64,000 nt of DNA from Breviolum minutum Mf 1.05b.01 (GCA_000507305.1 DF239408.1:124001-188000), one strand, 5' to 3'; numbered from the stretch's first letter, positions 51,363 to 63,706 are shown. The notes: generated from the sequence alone by a model not told the origin. A program made the numbers and translations.

Positions 51363-54300
51363 GTGAGACACCAAGTTTTGGAAGACTCCAAAGAGACCAA
51401 CAAAATGGGGGAAAAAATGCAACATGTCTTAGATAAAGAAACCTGAAACATTCAACTTTTTCGAAACAACATCCAAGGGGATGATTGCAAATTTTTGGAA
51501 CATGTTTTTCGTGAATGTCATGGTTTCCACATGCGTCTACGTTGCTGACTGATCATACGACTCAACTGATATTCACGACTTCGCTGTGGTTTCTGGTGAC
51601 CAAAAAGAAAGTATTGTGGCTCTTCCAAAACCATCTGATATTTGAGTTAAGGCCGAAACACAGTCAGACTTTCTCTTAAATGGGTTGGACTTAGGGGAAA
51701 ACACCCATGAACTCAACTGGAATTCCCCGGCGATTTGGATGAGCCAACGGAATTCACGAGACGCCGTGCCTTTAATTTTTCGTGGTCTTTTTTGGACCTT
51801 GGTTGGGTTTTATACGGGGATTACAGCTGAAAACCCCGAAACAGCCGGAGACTGTTCCAAACTAAAAATACCAATGGTGCTCTTCGAATCTCTATAAATC
51901 CGCAGGCGTTTCCAGATACCTCAAAAGTTTTTCCCTGCCCAAAAACTAACATGGCCCTTCAAAAACGGTGGTTGGGAAACTACTTTCCTTTTCGAATGGT
52001 CTATTTGTAGGGGCGAAAATGTATGAAAATGTTAGTTTTGGAACCTTTAGGAAGGGTACCTTCCCTAAAACTAACACCAAAGGGGGCGAAGGACAAGGGG
52101 CCTCGAGAACGGAAAACCGACAGCTAAAGTCTCTCCCAACTGCTACGCCATGGATTTTCAGGTGGGCGATTTTTGTTGGTCAAACTATTGCGACCTCAAA
52201 CACGACCTTTTGGCCCCCTCAAATGGTGGTTTAGTAAGGGAAACCTAGGTTGGTGAACTATTATAATTTGGCCAGAATGAAACTTGCCAACTTGGATCTG
52301 TTTAGTTGGTGATCTTTTTTCGGATTCGGATTCTACCATGGTATTCTCATCACCATCAAACTCACCACCATTTGGGAGAAGATGTTTGGCTCACTGTTGC
52401 CCAGGCATCTTACAAGCTGGGCGTTCTACGATCGCCATAAATGGAGTGATTTCACCCCTATGAATGTCCGAATATAAATGGGGAACTGGAGTGATTTCAC
52501 CCCTGCTACCAGCCGAGGTTTTTTCACCCTACGTTGGAACTACTCCCCTGAAAACTAACATGTCCCCTGAAAATCGATGGTTGGAAGATGTATGTCCTAT
52601 TGAAATGGTCACTTTTTAGGGGACATGTTAGTTTTCAGTGGTGTAAGCAATAATTCCTTTGTGAGTTTTGTTTTGCTGACCTTTTTTAGCTCCTCAGGGA
52701 GCTCGGAATTGGCACGGTGACTTCTTGTGGTGAAAACACCCCATGTTCATAGTGCAGCGATGAAAAAGGCGATTTGCCCATGTGTTGAGTGGCAACAGAG
52801 TGAAAGATTCGTAAAATCTGCTTCGTGATTGTCATTTAATCATTTCAAATGGATACATATCTTATAGAATCTATAGTTGGTGGTTTCAAAGTTTTTTTTT
52901 TGAATTTTCACCCCGACCCTTGGAATTTGTTCATGATCCAAGTTGACTGCCTAGCATATATTTGTCAGATGGGTTGGTTCAAAGAGCAACTGGATATATA
53001 GTTTTCTTGAGTGAAGCTGGTGGAGTTTTCTTTTCCGAAGAAAAAACAACCAACAGCTTGGACATCTCCCCCCAGAAATAGCCAGGCCTTATGATCAGAG
53101 CTTATGAAAATAGCCATTGGTTTCCCATTAAGGCCAAACATTAAACCCTGATTTCTGAGGGAGGGAGGTTGACCAGCCATGGTTTTTATGGTTTTTTATG
53201 GCTATCTTCATTGCAAATTGAATAGTAAACAGTGGTACTGGCAAACCATATGTAAACCCTGATTTCTGAGGGTTGGTTGATTAGCCATGATTTTTATTGC
53301 TCCTTCACAACCGTTGAACACTTCCATTGGACAACCTGAGATGTGCCTGGCCGTTTGAGATAAGGATTCCGGGTTTTCCGCCGGAATGGAATCATATTGC
53401 CACAAACCCATGGTCCTGAATTGCGACTTGAAAGAAATGAACAAACCAAGAGCATTAGGTTGTTGTTTTCCAACAAAGCGTTCTAAAAGTTCCAATTCGC
53501 CATTCATGGGAATTTTGATGAGTTTTTTGCGGTCCACATTAACCTATCAGAGAAAAGGTAAGATTACCATGCGATTTTGTGTGTCCAGTGTCAACTCAGT
53601 AGCTATGAACGCAAGTTCAGTTATTCAGCTACTTACTTTTGTTTGTTTAAGGTTATTTTTTACTTTCCACCATTTGGGATATCATATTTTTTACTTTTTC
53701 CATCCACGGACCGGACAAGCAAATCTAAGCGGACCGAAAACTTCCAACAAACACTTACTGTTACACCCACTTACAATCAAGTCGCCGGGGCACATTCCAG
53801 AGACTCCTGGGATATACTTCCCATACAACCTTACACCTTCCTTGTCAAAGTAGAATTGGGAAGGTATACTACTGGAAGCTTTTTTGGGTGGCTCATGGGG
53901 TTGAAAGTCATTTCTTTGGCGTTTGAATAGCATCCAATTTGCTACTGCCACACTCAACATTAGAAGCTGCATCAGTAGGAGTGCCGTCCAAAAAACGGCG
54001 AAATGCAACGGCGAGCATTGCCGTGATGCTGATGCTGATGGATGATGCTGTTTAGCAGCAAGCAAAGAAAGGCGGTTCAACAAGCTGATCTGGGTGGTGG
54101 TTTCACAGATCTGTTATTTTCACCCCTATTTGGGGAAGATTCCCATTTTGACTAATATTTTTCAAAGGTGTTGAAACCACCAACTAGATAAACATGAATC
54201 CTATACCACTTGGTATGATGAAAGTAGATTCTCATATTGATGAGTTGTTGTAATAAACTGCTATATCAAGCTACTAGGTGGTCGTTGGTTTCAGGGGATA

Positions 54301-54811
54301 TACAGTAAGTCCAATTTGACGACCTCTGTTTTTCACTTGGGGTTGAAACCAGCAATTTGACAACATTGCCGACTTGTTGTCCCAAGGTTTCCACAACAAT
54401 TTGGGTGAATCAACTCCTTGTATTGAAGATGGTCATCCCACCTTTTATGACGGGAATCCTTATAATTAAAAGTGGGTTTACCCTCCCTAAAACTAACATA
54501 TCTAACATGGCTGGCTGGAAAATGCCACCATTTGAAGTGGTATTTCCTATTGAAAATGGGGATGTTCCAATAAAACTGCATGTTAGTTTTCAGGGGTGTA
54601 ATATCAATCCCTTCTAAAAAAAGGTCGATGAGTTTATCCGTGTAGGAAAGCAATGGAAGTTTAAGTTTAGACCCTTTTTGGTGAGTGGTTAATAGTGATG
54701 GTGAGTTTTCGTACCCTAGGGATCGGGTCAGTCTGGCTATAAATGGCGGAAGTGGGGTCCCCATTCACTAACCATGTATCCTAAGTAGGGTCCCCCATCC
54801 TCCAAGTATAC
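51363..54811. other. Repeat-rich stretch, no clear exon
   Basis: Several CCCTGAAACTAACAT MITEs (51943-52050, 52060-52110, 52552-52646, 54481-54600), CACCATTTGGGAG repeats and GGTGGTTTCAA copies. The next exon or the 3' end of the kinase gene should be here or beyond. Confidence 0.45.
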
Positions 54812-54987
54812 ATCTTCATCGAATCAAAATACGAATGGATACGTAGCCAGTTTTTGCGGCTCTCGTCATCGTGCCTCGTTTGACCTCCAATCGTCTCGTG
54901 GTTGTCGTAGAAAACATCACGATGTTCGCGCCGCTTCGGTGGCATTTGTGGGGAAAGGGAAGGGATCCACAAGGTATACACTTGGAT
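54812..54987 (-). CDS. Candidate minus-strand exon
   Basis: Minus-strand reading IQVYTLWIPSLSPQMPPK, RREHRDVFYDNHETIGGQTR, HDDESRKNWLRIHSYFDSMK has very natural composition. Its donor (AAGAT|GTATAC) runs directly into a CTTGGAGG MITE end, and its acceptor is TCAACAG|ATC. Two plus-strand frames are also open here (VASFCGSRHRASFDLQSSRG and YIFIESKYEWIRSQFLRL), so strand is a judgement. Confidence 0.4.
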
Positions 54988-55873
54988 CTGTTGACTTCCA
55001 ATCCAATGAAACGAGGTGGATGGAAAAGATGATTTTCCTTCTCAATTTGGTGAGTTTTTTAAAGTTCCAGCCGTGAATTTCCCAGGGTTTTTGTTGGCCT
55101 TCCCATAAGGAAACTAGTTTCTGTTCTTTGTTGAGTTGGTGGTGTTTTACGGATTCTATCCTGGTAAAATCACCTTGTTTCACTACCATTTGGGCATGTG
55201 TTTCTTGTTTCCAAGCATTTTTTACAAGCAAATCTAAGAACAGCAAGGTTGTACATCATCATCCATCAGCGCCATTTATAGCACCCACCCCCCCCCCCTT
55301 TTTTGGGGTAATCCCCCAAATGGTGGTGATGTAGGAAGGGATTTGTTTCCTCCAAAATGCCCTGATTATCAACCATGTTTTCATGATTTTGTTTATTTTT
55401 TGTTGGGGGGTACCAGGTCGTTGAATGTACCTGGATTGAAGCACCATGTATCCAAGATCCAGGGAATTTAAGAAGGGTGGTGACTAGGAATTGACCCTGA
55501 TTTCCTCTTTTCGAAAAAAAAACAGGAGATAGATTATTACAATAACATGTTTCTATGTAGAGGGGTACTTAGTTCACAAGCCATAATCTGATGGCCATCC
55601 CATGTGCAAACGGTTGGCTTTCAATACATGGAAAATGGCATGTTTCCCCACAGCCAACCCCGGAACCTCTTAGACCAACGATAACGACCAATGTGACTCG
55701 TGGCTGCTTGATTTGCTACATCACCTTCAGGTCCCTTTAGAATGATAGCTTTTTATCACTTTCATCCACCTGAAGTTGATAATATTAGATATGTGAAAAA
55801 CAGGGCATCACCTTTTCTTCGTTTATATTGTTCCATCAAATTCGGGCACATTTTTGTTTTGGGAAGACTGCAG

Positions 55874-56005
55874 GCGCTTGGCGTTGGCTCTATTTGTGGT
55901 GGTCGCGAGTCGCGACTCAAGCTGCGTTCCCTTGCTGCGTTTGCGGGTTTTTTGGTGATGGCAAATACTCCCCAAATGTGTTGCGTTGCACTGCAGCTTG
56001 GTGAA
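55874..56005 (+). CDS. Candidate exon, strand and frame unsettled
   Basis: AGACTGCAG|GCG acceptor and a strong donor GAA|GTATGT; phase 0 gives 44 codons: ALGVGSICGGRESRLKLRS, LAAFAGFLVMANTPQMCC, VALQLGE. All three plus frames start open (one gives LALALFVVVAS, signal-like), and the minus strand reads GTQLESRLATTTNRANAKRL. The patch is probably coding. Confidence 0.4.
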
Positions 56006-56532
56006 GTATGTTGTTTGCTCACCAGTGCATTTAATGTATATATATACATATACACAATACATATATTTATGTTTTTCAATTTACTTTATGGATATAAATA
56101 CACGGTCTTCTGAAATCCTGCCAATACAGAAAAGATCGTTACAGTTGTGGTCACTGTACCTTAGAGTTTCTTGAAAATTTTGACGGAGGGATGGGTAAAA
56201 AATGTATGTCAAATGTCAAACGGCCTGCGTTGTGTGGTGAAGCTTAACAAGGAATCTTCGTCCACTTGTCACGGCTTTTCAAGGTAAAAATTGTTTTGGT
56301 ACCTGTCTTGGCTATCACTATTTACACCCCCAAAAGTGTAAGATAGAACCTGAAAATGATGCGATCTCCAAAAAGGGATCTCCTTTACAACCGGGGAGCA
56401 TTTTCAGGTTCCATGCAGGTTCCCTGCAAAACTTCAGCCTCATGAGCCCACAGTGGCACAATGGCACGGACATCTCCAGCAGACCCCCAGGATGAATATG
56501 TCCAGCGGACTTCTTCTCAGGATCCAAAGTTT

Positions 56533-56605
56533 TAGAGAGAGAGAGAGAGAGAGAGAGTTCGTTTNNNNNTCAACGTTTAAGTAGAGAGAGAGAGAGAGAG
56601 AGAGT
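56533..56605. repeat. (GA)n microsatellites flanking a 5-N gap
   Basis: GA runs at about 56534-56557 and 56584-56604 on either side of N at 56565-56569. Confidence 0.95.
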
Positions 56606-57433
56606 CTTTTGGAACAGTGTCTACCTGGAAAACAGCAGTTGCTGTTATTTCCTATCAACTTTACCCCTAAAAGCAGCAAACCAGGTTTCCTTTGAAAAAA
56701 GATATCACATTTGTTTTACAGATAGGCAAATTGTCCTCCACAATACGGTTGAATCTAAAACACACAAAAACATTTGTTGTTTTGGTTGGATAAATCAACT
56801 GCCTTTCGGGGTGGGAAGGCTGAGCTATTTTTTGTTGGCAGAAGGCTTTCCTCGGTCAAGGATATTCGTTTTCAGTGAGGATCATGCACTTAGGGGACTT
56901 CCAACCCAATGAAACGAGGTGGATGGAAGATGATGTTCCTTTTCAACTTGGTGATTTTTTTTAAGTTCCAGCTGTGGATTTTTCCAGGGTTTTTCGGCCT
57001 TCCCATAAGGAAACTGGTGTCTTTTGTTTGTTTAGTTGCTGATTTTCTAATTTGTACTATGGTAAATCACCATTGTTCATCACCATTTGGGAGAATATGT
57101 TCTGAAGGAACTTTTTCCAAGCATCTCTTTAACAAGCAAATCCAAGTCCCCAAACATCCCATTTTAAATGGCCTTGGGGGTGTGTTTTCCTGGGGTCATT
57201 TCACCCCTATAAATGGCTTATAATTGGTGTTTGGGCCCACCTTGTAGTAACACTGAACCAACCAACTGCTAATTCATCTGAGCCACAAGCCGTTGGAAAA
57301 AAATCTGCCCCAAGGAGAACAACAACACCGGTGTCTTGATGCTTCAGCTGCTCGGACGTCTTTTTGTTGCTCAACCAGGGTGTTTCGAAAAAAGATGTCG
57401 CAAAGATTGGATTCCTTGAGGAAATAAATGATC

Positions 57434-57550
57434 TGGTCAAATTATAGCGACCGAAAACACGAGTTTTGGGCCCCCCAAAATGTAGCGGAGGAAGGGAAAT
57501 CCCTTATTTCAGGATAATGTATTCTAGGTTGGTGAAATATTGTTTTTGAC
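57434..57550. mobile_element. Repeat, CAAATTATAGCGACC family
   Basis: GGTCAAATTATAGCGACC then CCCCCCAAAATGTAGCGGAG, AAGGGAAATCCCTTATTTCA. Relatives at 6810-6880, 17240-17280, 31940-32050, 41995-42060, 52180-52290 and 61855-61915. Confidence 0.7.
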
Positions 57551-58069
57551 CAGAAATGATGACTAGATGAGTAAATGTGGTGGTTTGCAATGTATTGTTC
57601 CTATTTTGGGTGGGATGGAAGACTTGCTATGAATACGTTTTGCACAGTTGGGCTATGTTGAACTCGCGCGTTACAGATGTTGGAAGGTCCAGTGCTAATG
57701 TCACCAACCGCCCAAGAAACAAGGCCCTATATATCCCTATATAAATAAGGCCTAAGTATATAAGGGACAATGGTGGTTCATTTTCCAGCCTGTGATTTCT
57801 TAGTTGATACCGGAGTGTAACTACTGCAGGTGGTTTCAAATGGTTTTTTATGGTCACTTGTGTTTTTCAGGTAGGTTGAAACCACCAACGAGATGTGTTT
57901 TTGAGTGGTTTTTTTGGCGGATTGTACCATGGCAAATCGCTATCAAACCACCATTTCAGGGAATGATATATATATATATAATATGTTTGAACCTTTTTGC
58001 AAGCATCGTGGCCTTTCGCAAATCCAAGTAGTTACGGTGAGTCATCTTGGAGTTCGCAGAATCTCCCAG

Positions 58070-58112
58070 CGGAGGAATGGGACCCGAAACTTCTGCTTGC
58101 AAGGTACCAGAC
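58070..58112 (+). CDS. Weak candidate exon
   Basis: After GGAGTTCGCAG| the sequence reads NLPAEEWDPKLLLAR up to AAG|GTACCA; the frame continues as YQTTFTQER. Competing frames (GPETSACKVPDDVHPG) are open. Low confidence. Confidence 0.25.
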
Positions 58113-58192
58113 GACGTTCACCCAGGAAAGATAGGATTTATACTGTACAGATCGCTACTATTATGTACCATGTACCATCTTTATAGATATGT

Positions 58193-58290
58193 TACACTCC
58201 CTGAAACTAACAAAAATAGGCCATCCCAAAAGGAAACGATCGTATTCCAACCATCCATTTTCAGGTGCTATGTTAGTTTCATGGAGGGTA
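58193..58290. mobile_element. MITE, CCCTGAAACTAACAT family
   Basis: Right half TTTTCAGGTGCTATGTTAG matches the copy at 25351-25448 almost base for base. Confidence 0.8.
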
Positions 58291-58798
58291 TACTATATAT
58301 ACATATATATTGCCATCCATGGGTTTATAGAAGTAATGTATTTGATCATTTGGTCATTTCCAGAACAGTAGCCTCTGGGTAGAGTTTGCTAACATGCCTC
58401 CGATGTGCGTCTTTGAATCTGTTGAATGCTCCTGGATCCAACGAACAGAAATCCAATGCAAAACAAATACGACAAGGTATGACTCCAAACCAAAACGAAA
58501 AAGACAGAAACAAGATGAAACAAGGTACAATATTATATACGAATAACATTTATTGCATGACAAATATATTCAACTTAACCCGACTTACAAGAAACCAAAA
58601 TGTTGCAACTCCAAAACTTCTGAATATCAAGTAAACCACCAAAGCCACAGTCCCCAAAAAACGGAGACGAGACTCCGAGACACAAAACCCCGAGGAAGCG
58701 AGATCATGTGGAGAAAAAACAGCACCTAAAAGTGGATCAAGCCGAGTGGTGGCTTGGTAGTAACTGAGGGTTGGTTTTGGGATGCCAGAAATTGACAA

Positions 58799-58896
58799 CT
58801 GGTTGGTGGTTTCAAAGATTTTTTATTTTCACCCCTACCTGGGGAAGATTCCCAATTTGACTAATATTTTTCAAAGGGGTTGAAACCACCAACTAG
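58799..58896. mobile_element. MITE, GGTGGTTTCAA family
   Basis: Near-identical to the copy at 54090-54187, so a young pair. Confidence 0.85.
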
Positions 58897-59170
58897 ACAA
58901 CCTTAGGGATCTGTGACAGTTGGTGTTCAAATATTTTTTGGATGTTTTTTTACCCCGGATTTTTGGGGAGATGAAACAATTTGACTCGTATTTTTTTCAG
59001 TTGGTAAATGGTTTAATGATTTTTCATTTTTACCACGACTTGCCAGAAATTGCCAGCCCTACTACAAGGTATAGTTTGGGGTTATAATCCACTTTCAACC
59101 CACTGGAAACATATTTCCGTAAGATTGGATCATTTCCCGGATTGAGGGTAAAATTGAAGAACCTTTCATA

Positions 59171-59313
59171 CTTGGAAGATAGGCCCCCACTTAGTAAATG
59201 CTTAGTTAAGTTAAGGGGTTACTTCAGGCATCTATAAGCACACTAAGCCGATCCTTAGGGGACGACTCACTATCATTATTCAGCACTTACAAGTCATGGG
59301 ATGATCCTCCAAG
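59171..59313. mobile_element. MITE, CTTGGAGGATC family
   Basis: Diverged left end (CTTGGAAGATAGGCC), standard right end, TA on both sides. Confidence 0.8.
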
Positions 59314-60081
59314 TAGGGGGATTCTTAAGATGACATTGTGGGATTCCGAAGGGGGGAACTGGGGTCCAAGGGGTGGGGAATCCCTAATCTTCAGTATGAT
59401 TCTCTAATCATCCATCACTTGGGATTTTTGGGGGTCATTACCCCACCTGAAATTTCATGAAATTGATACATTTGATACCCAAAAATGATGGGCCGAAATG
59501 AACATGTATTCCTCCAGCTCCAAATATCTCGGTATCTCAAGTTACATTTCAGTGTTTCAGGGCAAGCTTCATCGCGATCACAGTGCGCCGGATGGGAATC
59601 CCCGAAATGGTGGTGATTTAGGAAGGGATTTTTTCCAACAAAATGTCTTGATCATTCCCTGAAAGTAACAGCAAGTTTACCCCTGAGAATTGATGGTTGG
59701 AAGATGGAAATTCCTTTTGGGGATGGTCTATGTTCAGGGGATATGTCAGTTTCAGGGAGGGTCATTCTGTTTATGTACCTGGTTTTGGGTGATGTAGAAT
59801 TCGGATTCTACCATGGTATTTATCACCATGTTTCACCACCATTTGGGAGAATATGTTTTATTTGTTCCAAGCATCTTAAGCAAATCTAAGTGTATTTTAA
59901 AATCCTAAAACAAATATTTGCCTTACAAGGAACTAACAGCCATCCCCTTCAGAAGTTTGGTTTTTTTGAGTCAATGATTGTTCAACCAACTTCCACAGTT
60001 GGGAGAGGTTTCCCCTTGGGACAATAGGAAATTGAGCACAAACAAAAAACGATATCCACGCCACGTCACGGCGCCCATAAG

Positions 60082-60223
60082 GATCAACGTTTGTTACTTC
60101 ACCAACTGGGCTCGCTATCGCATCTTGGACTCCGAAGACCGGTTTTTTGATCCGCGGTTCTCGAGTGATAGCCATTGGGCTGGCATGAGGAAATCACTCT
60201 ATGCTTTAGCATTTGCTGGTTCG
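60082..60223 (+). CDS. GH18 chitinase-type exon (N-terminal strand)
   Basis: After CCCATAAG|G it reads INVCYFTNWARYRILDSEDR, a close match to the first strand of glycoside hydrolase 18 chitinases (VCYFTNWAQYR...). The frame stays open through RFFDPRFSSDSHWAGM to SLYALAFAGS, resembling the RFxPxx...LIYAFAG part of the family. The end is uncertain: GT donors are at 60142 (phase 2) and 60224 (phase 0). GH18 enzymes hydrolyse chitin beta-1,4 links and are usually secreted. The catalytic DxxDxDxE segment was not found in the remaining window, so this is the first recognisable exon of a gene running on, or a fragment. Confidence 0.65.
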
Positions 60224-60896
60224 GTGGTTGGAAAAAAATCCAAAAATAGTCCCCCAAATGGTGGCGAAACATGGTGATTTACTATATGATTTACCATCAA
60301 GCCCAGTATTTGTCTCATGATTTTAAGATGTTTAAGTGTGAGACCTGGAGATATCAACTATGTCAGCTGGGTCATGCATGAAAAGTCCCTAGTCTTCCAG
60401 TCATACCTGCTCAGGTTTGGTCTTTTGGGTCATACCTCCTGACGTTTCGTGTTTTGGAAGCATAGGGATGTGATGATTGTAGCAAGTCACGCATCAACAA
60501 CAAAAACACCTGAGAAATTGCAACCGCCGACCTGGAGCGCCATAAGCTGTGGGGAAGATCCGTTAAGGGTCCGGTAACACTCTCCAAAACGAACAGAGTT
60601 CGGCTCCAGATAAATAGGCTTTTCCCAAAAAGGAAATGAGTATTCCAGGTAATCCAACCCATCGTTTTCAGGGTTTTTTTTCTCGAAAAGTTGGATGTCA
60701 GGGAGGTTTCAGCCTCACAGGCTGATTTTTTGATGGCATGTGGTTTTTTTTTCCCAACAAAAACGAAAGTTGTTGGAAGAAGCCGGCCCCGCCCTGGTCT
60801 TGCAATGCCTTCAACGAGCTTTTGCCTATATATGTTGCTTGTCCTATTCTTATTGCTGTTGTGATAGCCTTGTTTTGCCCTTCGTGCTCAAAAGAG

Positions 60897-61379
60897 GTCA
60901 AACAACGAGTGACTCTGGGCCAAGTTGCCAAGCATTACACACCCCAGCAATTGGCAAAAGAGTTGTTGAACAATCCAAAGTTCAGGTTCTCTGAAACTGA
61001 CGAGGAACGCGAAAAGGTGTGCAAATACTTGAGGGAGCAAGTCGCGAAAAGGTCGGTCTTGAGTGTGGCACTCAACCCAATGGATGTGGGTGGTGCCGAT
61101 GTCCACATTTGGGACGGAGGAAAGTCGGCCGTTGTCGCCAGGGACAAAAACTGGTTGAACGCCTCTAAGGAGTTGAAAGAAACCCTTTCGTTGATACACA
61201 CCGACCGCAGCGTCCAGGCCTCAAATTTCATGGCGAAGCTAACGGATTGTACAGGTGGTCCATGCAAACACTACGTCCTGGGTGAGGTGACAGCGAACTT
61301 TTCGCAACACAACTTCGTTGTTGCTGCACACGGGAATACCACTGCTGATGCTTCTGAAATATCCGGCGTTCGCCAGTTG
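60897..61379 (+). CDS. 483-nt coding exon, unknown protein
   Basis: Between CAAAAGAG|GTC and a good donor TTG|GTAGGT, phase 0 on both sides, 161 codons, by far the longest exon in the window. Peptide pieces: VKQRVTLGQVAKHYTPQQL, AKELLNNPKFRFSETDEER, VGGADVHIWDGGKSAVVARD, LTDCTGGPCKHYVLGEV. Predicted helical first half, then a mixed part. No family recognised; the phase would accept joining to 60082-60223, but it does not look like GH18. A MITE begins about 20 bases past the donor. Confidence 0.65.
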
Positions 61380-61814
61380 GTAGGTCCAGGTAGTTTATCC
61401 CATGGTTTACAGGCTTATATAATTAGTTCATGCCAGGTGCTGATGGCCGGATTTCTGAACCATCGACCAGTAGTCAGGGATTGACATCTTCACAACTTGA
61501 CCTGGCTTCCCATGAAACCGTTTAGGGCCGGGAAATCACGATATAAAGATATGCTTTGATCTTTGGGAAATCACAGAAATACTTACCACTTGGGGCAAGA
61601 ATCCCTATTGGTATTTTTGTTGATGTTTATTTTCTTCAGGGGAGAAGAAATGTTACCACTTGATTGAGAACATATTTTGAAGCCGGTCCCGGTGTGTGGT
61701 ATGATTTTGGGGACAGGCCAATCATAAGAATCATCAGATTTTTGGAAGGGAAAAAATATGTTTATATAATTATATTATATATATTCATATTACATCATAT
61801 ACATATTATATGGA

Positions 61815-61833
61815 TAGAGAGAGAGAGAGAGAA
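61815..61833. repeat. (GA)n microsatellite
   Basis: Short GA run followed by a poly-A-rich patch. Confidence 0.9.
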
Positions 61834-62410
61834 AAAGTTTTTCTTTATTTGGGCAAATTATAGCGACCCATCAACCTGCGGAGGAATCCCCCCAAAATGC
61901 CCTGATCATTCAGGTTTTAGGACGTACATCCCCTGAAAATACGGCCTTCCCAACAGGAAATTTCATCTTCCAACCATGCGTTTTTAGGGCTAAATCTGTT
62001 GTTGGTTTTAGGGATGGTACAGTAATTTACCTAGATTTATCAAGTGCTCCGCCTCTTCCATTCTCACCAAAAGATTCAGTAACAAAAATGGAGGTACTCA
62101 CCTATGTAAGCTGTATGCTTTTGGCTTATGTAAGGGAAACCCCGACACCCCACCCCCAAAAAAGCCTTATAAGGTACAGTACCTCCATTTTGGGTACCTA
62201 AAACTTTTGGTGACATTCGTTTCAACCGTTGTTGTTAAGCATAGTCCTGATCTTCTTATGCCGAACTTGTGCCAAATTCCCATATCAAGCCATCACATGA
62301 AAGGGATCTTATACACGACCCAGCCACTCAATGTATGGTACATTTCCACTCCTGAAGGAAAGTAGTCTTCCAACCATCTTTTTTCCAGGGGGCTATGTCA
62401 AACTTCGGAG

Positions 62411-62466
62411 GAGTTTAATTACATTTACCATAAAAATAGCCAAATGTAGGTAAATATACCATACAT
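62411..62466. mobile_element. Short MITE, TAGGTAAATATACCAT family
   Basis: About 55 bp, ends TACATTTACCATAAAAATAG and ATGTAGGTAAATATACCAT. Others at 48797-48860 and 50440-50500; a diverged one at 2790-2840. Confidence 0.65.
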
Positions 62467-62750
62467 TGAGTGTTTGGGTTGTGTATAAATCACCAATAAA
62501 AGTTTTAATCCTCAAACTAAAAATCGGTGGCGGCCAAAGGTCGAAGGTGGAAGAGGTGGTGGGGGCAAAGAGAGACGTTTGGTTTGTTTAGTTTAGTTTC
62601 GTTGGTGAGTTTTTAGGGATTCTTCCATGGTAAATCACCAATTTGGGAGAATATGTTTGACTTTTCCCAGGCATCGAACAAGCAAATTTCCAGTAAAGGT
62701 GTTTTTTCAAGAGACTGTTTCGCCTAGACATCCAAAAAACACCTTCTCAG

Positions 62751-62814
62751 GAGGTATTTGGATGCATAGGGCGTGTGTGTCGCCTGTTGCGCTGCCCGTG
62801 CTTTTGTTGTTGAG
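62751..62814 (+). CDS. Weak candidate exon
   Basis: ACCTTCTCAG|GAG acceptor and donor TTGAG|GTAATG. Phase 1 reads GIWMHRACVSPVALPVLLLL, hydrophobic at its end, possibly a membrane segment. Confidence 0.3.
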
Positions 62815-63641
62815 GTAATGGGCTGAACAATGTAGGCACACGGGGTTGGTTTTAAGGGGTCACAGCCTGTGGATTTCTGTGTCAAAACGGTTGGAAGAGA
62901 AGCTCCTTCCGTGTTGTATCTGAAGAAATGGCAGCAGTTTTTTTTCATATTCCTGTTGTTGTTTTGTGTTGACAAGGTCGAAAATTCCTGAAAAGAAATG
63001 AATGAACAAAGGCTTGCAAGCTTGAGTGAAGGAAAAATAGCAGGGATGCTTTGTCAATGAGGTTTACTAGCTGGTGAAATTTTCATATGTGCCTAGGGTA
63101 AACTCTCATGATTTCCACATAATGGGGATGGTCATCAACCCAATAGTAAAGATTTATATACCCATTATAAGATTCCCTATTGAAGGTGGGATGACCATCC
63201 TCACAAAGAGTTTAGACCCTGGCATACATGTCATTTTCTTCAAATGAATGGCGCAACCACAACCTCTTTGTCAACTCATCAAAAAGACACCTTCGCCCAT
63301 TCTATGCAATCCTGGTTGGTTTAAGAAGGTAATTCCCAGACTCGAGCGATTTTGAAATCCCTATAACCAAGTGCAGCAATAGTATAACAGTACAACTCAA
63401 AAACAAACACCAGAAACAGTAGAACGGTAGAACTCAAAATCAACCAAAAGTATAGTACTATAGTACAATAGCTAACACTGTTTAAAAGAAAACATGTGGG
63501 AAATCCGGGTTTCATGAATGTGATTGTTTCACCCTGTTTTTTTTCTTATTGGTACATCTTTAAGAAGTTCATTTCTTCGATGTGAATGTGAACACAACGA
63601 CTTCCCCCCCCACGCCAAGTTGGGTCAGACAACTCGTAGAG

Positions 63642-63706
63642 GCAAAGATTCCTTTGAAATGGGTGTGGATGGGGAACCTTGGCGTTTGAAACAACAAGCT
63701 GAGGGG
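63642..63706 (+). CDS. Possible diacylglycerol-kinase-like exon
   Basis: GTAGAG|GCA acceptor; reads KDSFEMGVDGEPWRLKQQAE then G, donor GGG|GTCTTG. VDGEPW is the conserved end of the DAG kinase accessory / lipid-kinase C-lobe (typically QxDGEPW). One short motif only, so tentative. Confidence 0.35.

Larger units (their letters stand above)
56006..60081. other. Repeat-rich stretch
   Basis: GA microsatellites with gap, several MITEs (57893-58030, 58193-58290, 58799-58896, 59171-59313, 59655-59761), and one weak exon at 58070. Nothing else supported. Confidence 0.45.
61380..62750. other. Repeat-rich stretch
   Basis: Partial ACTGTTGATGG MITE directly after the donor at 61380, AT-rich patch and GA run (61760-61850), MITEs at 61928-62020, 62411-62466 and 62590-62700. 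Confidence 0.45.

Noticed and set aside
54807-54973. Plus-strand exon YTSSSNQNTNGYVASF... directly after a MITE
   Set aside because: Open and splice-bounded, but the minus reading has better composition; kept as an alternative in the minus feature.
63401-63480. Possible tRNA or small RNA in the CAGTACAACTC-rich stretch
   Set aside because: Repeated GTAGAACTC/GTACAACTC motifs but no cloverleaf that I could fold.
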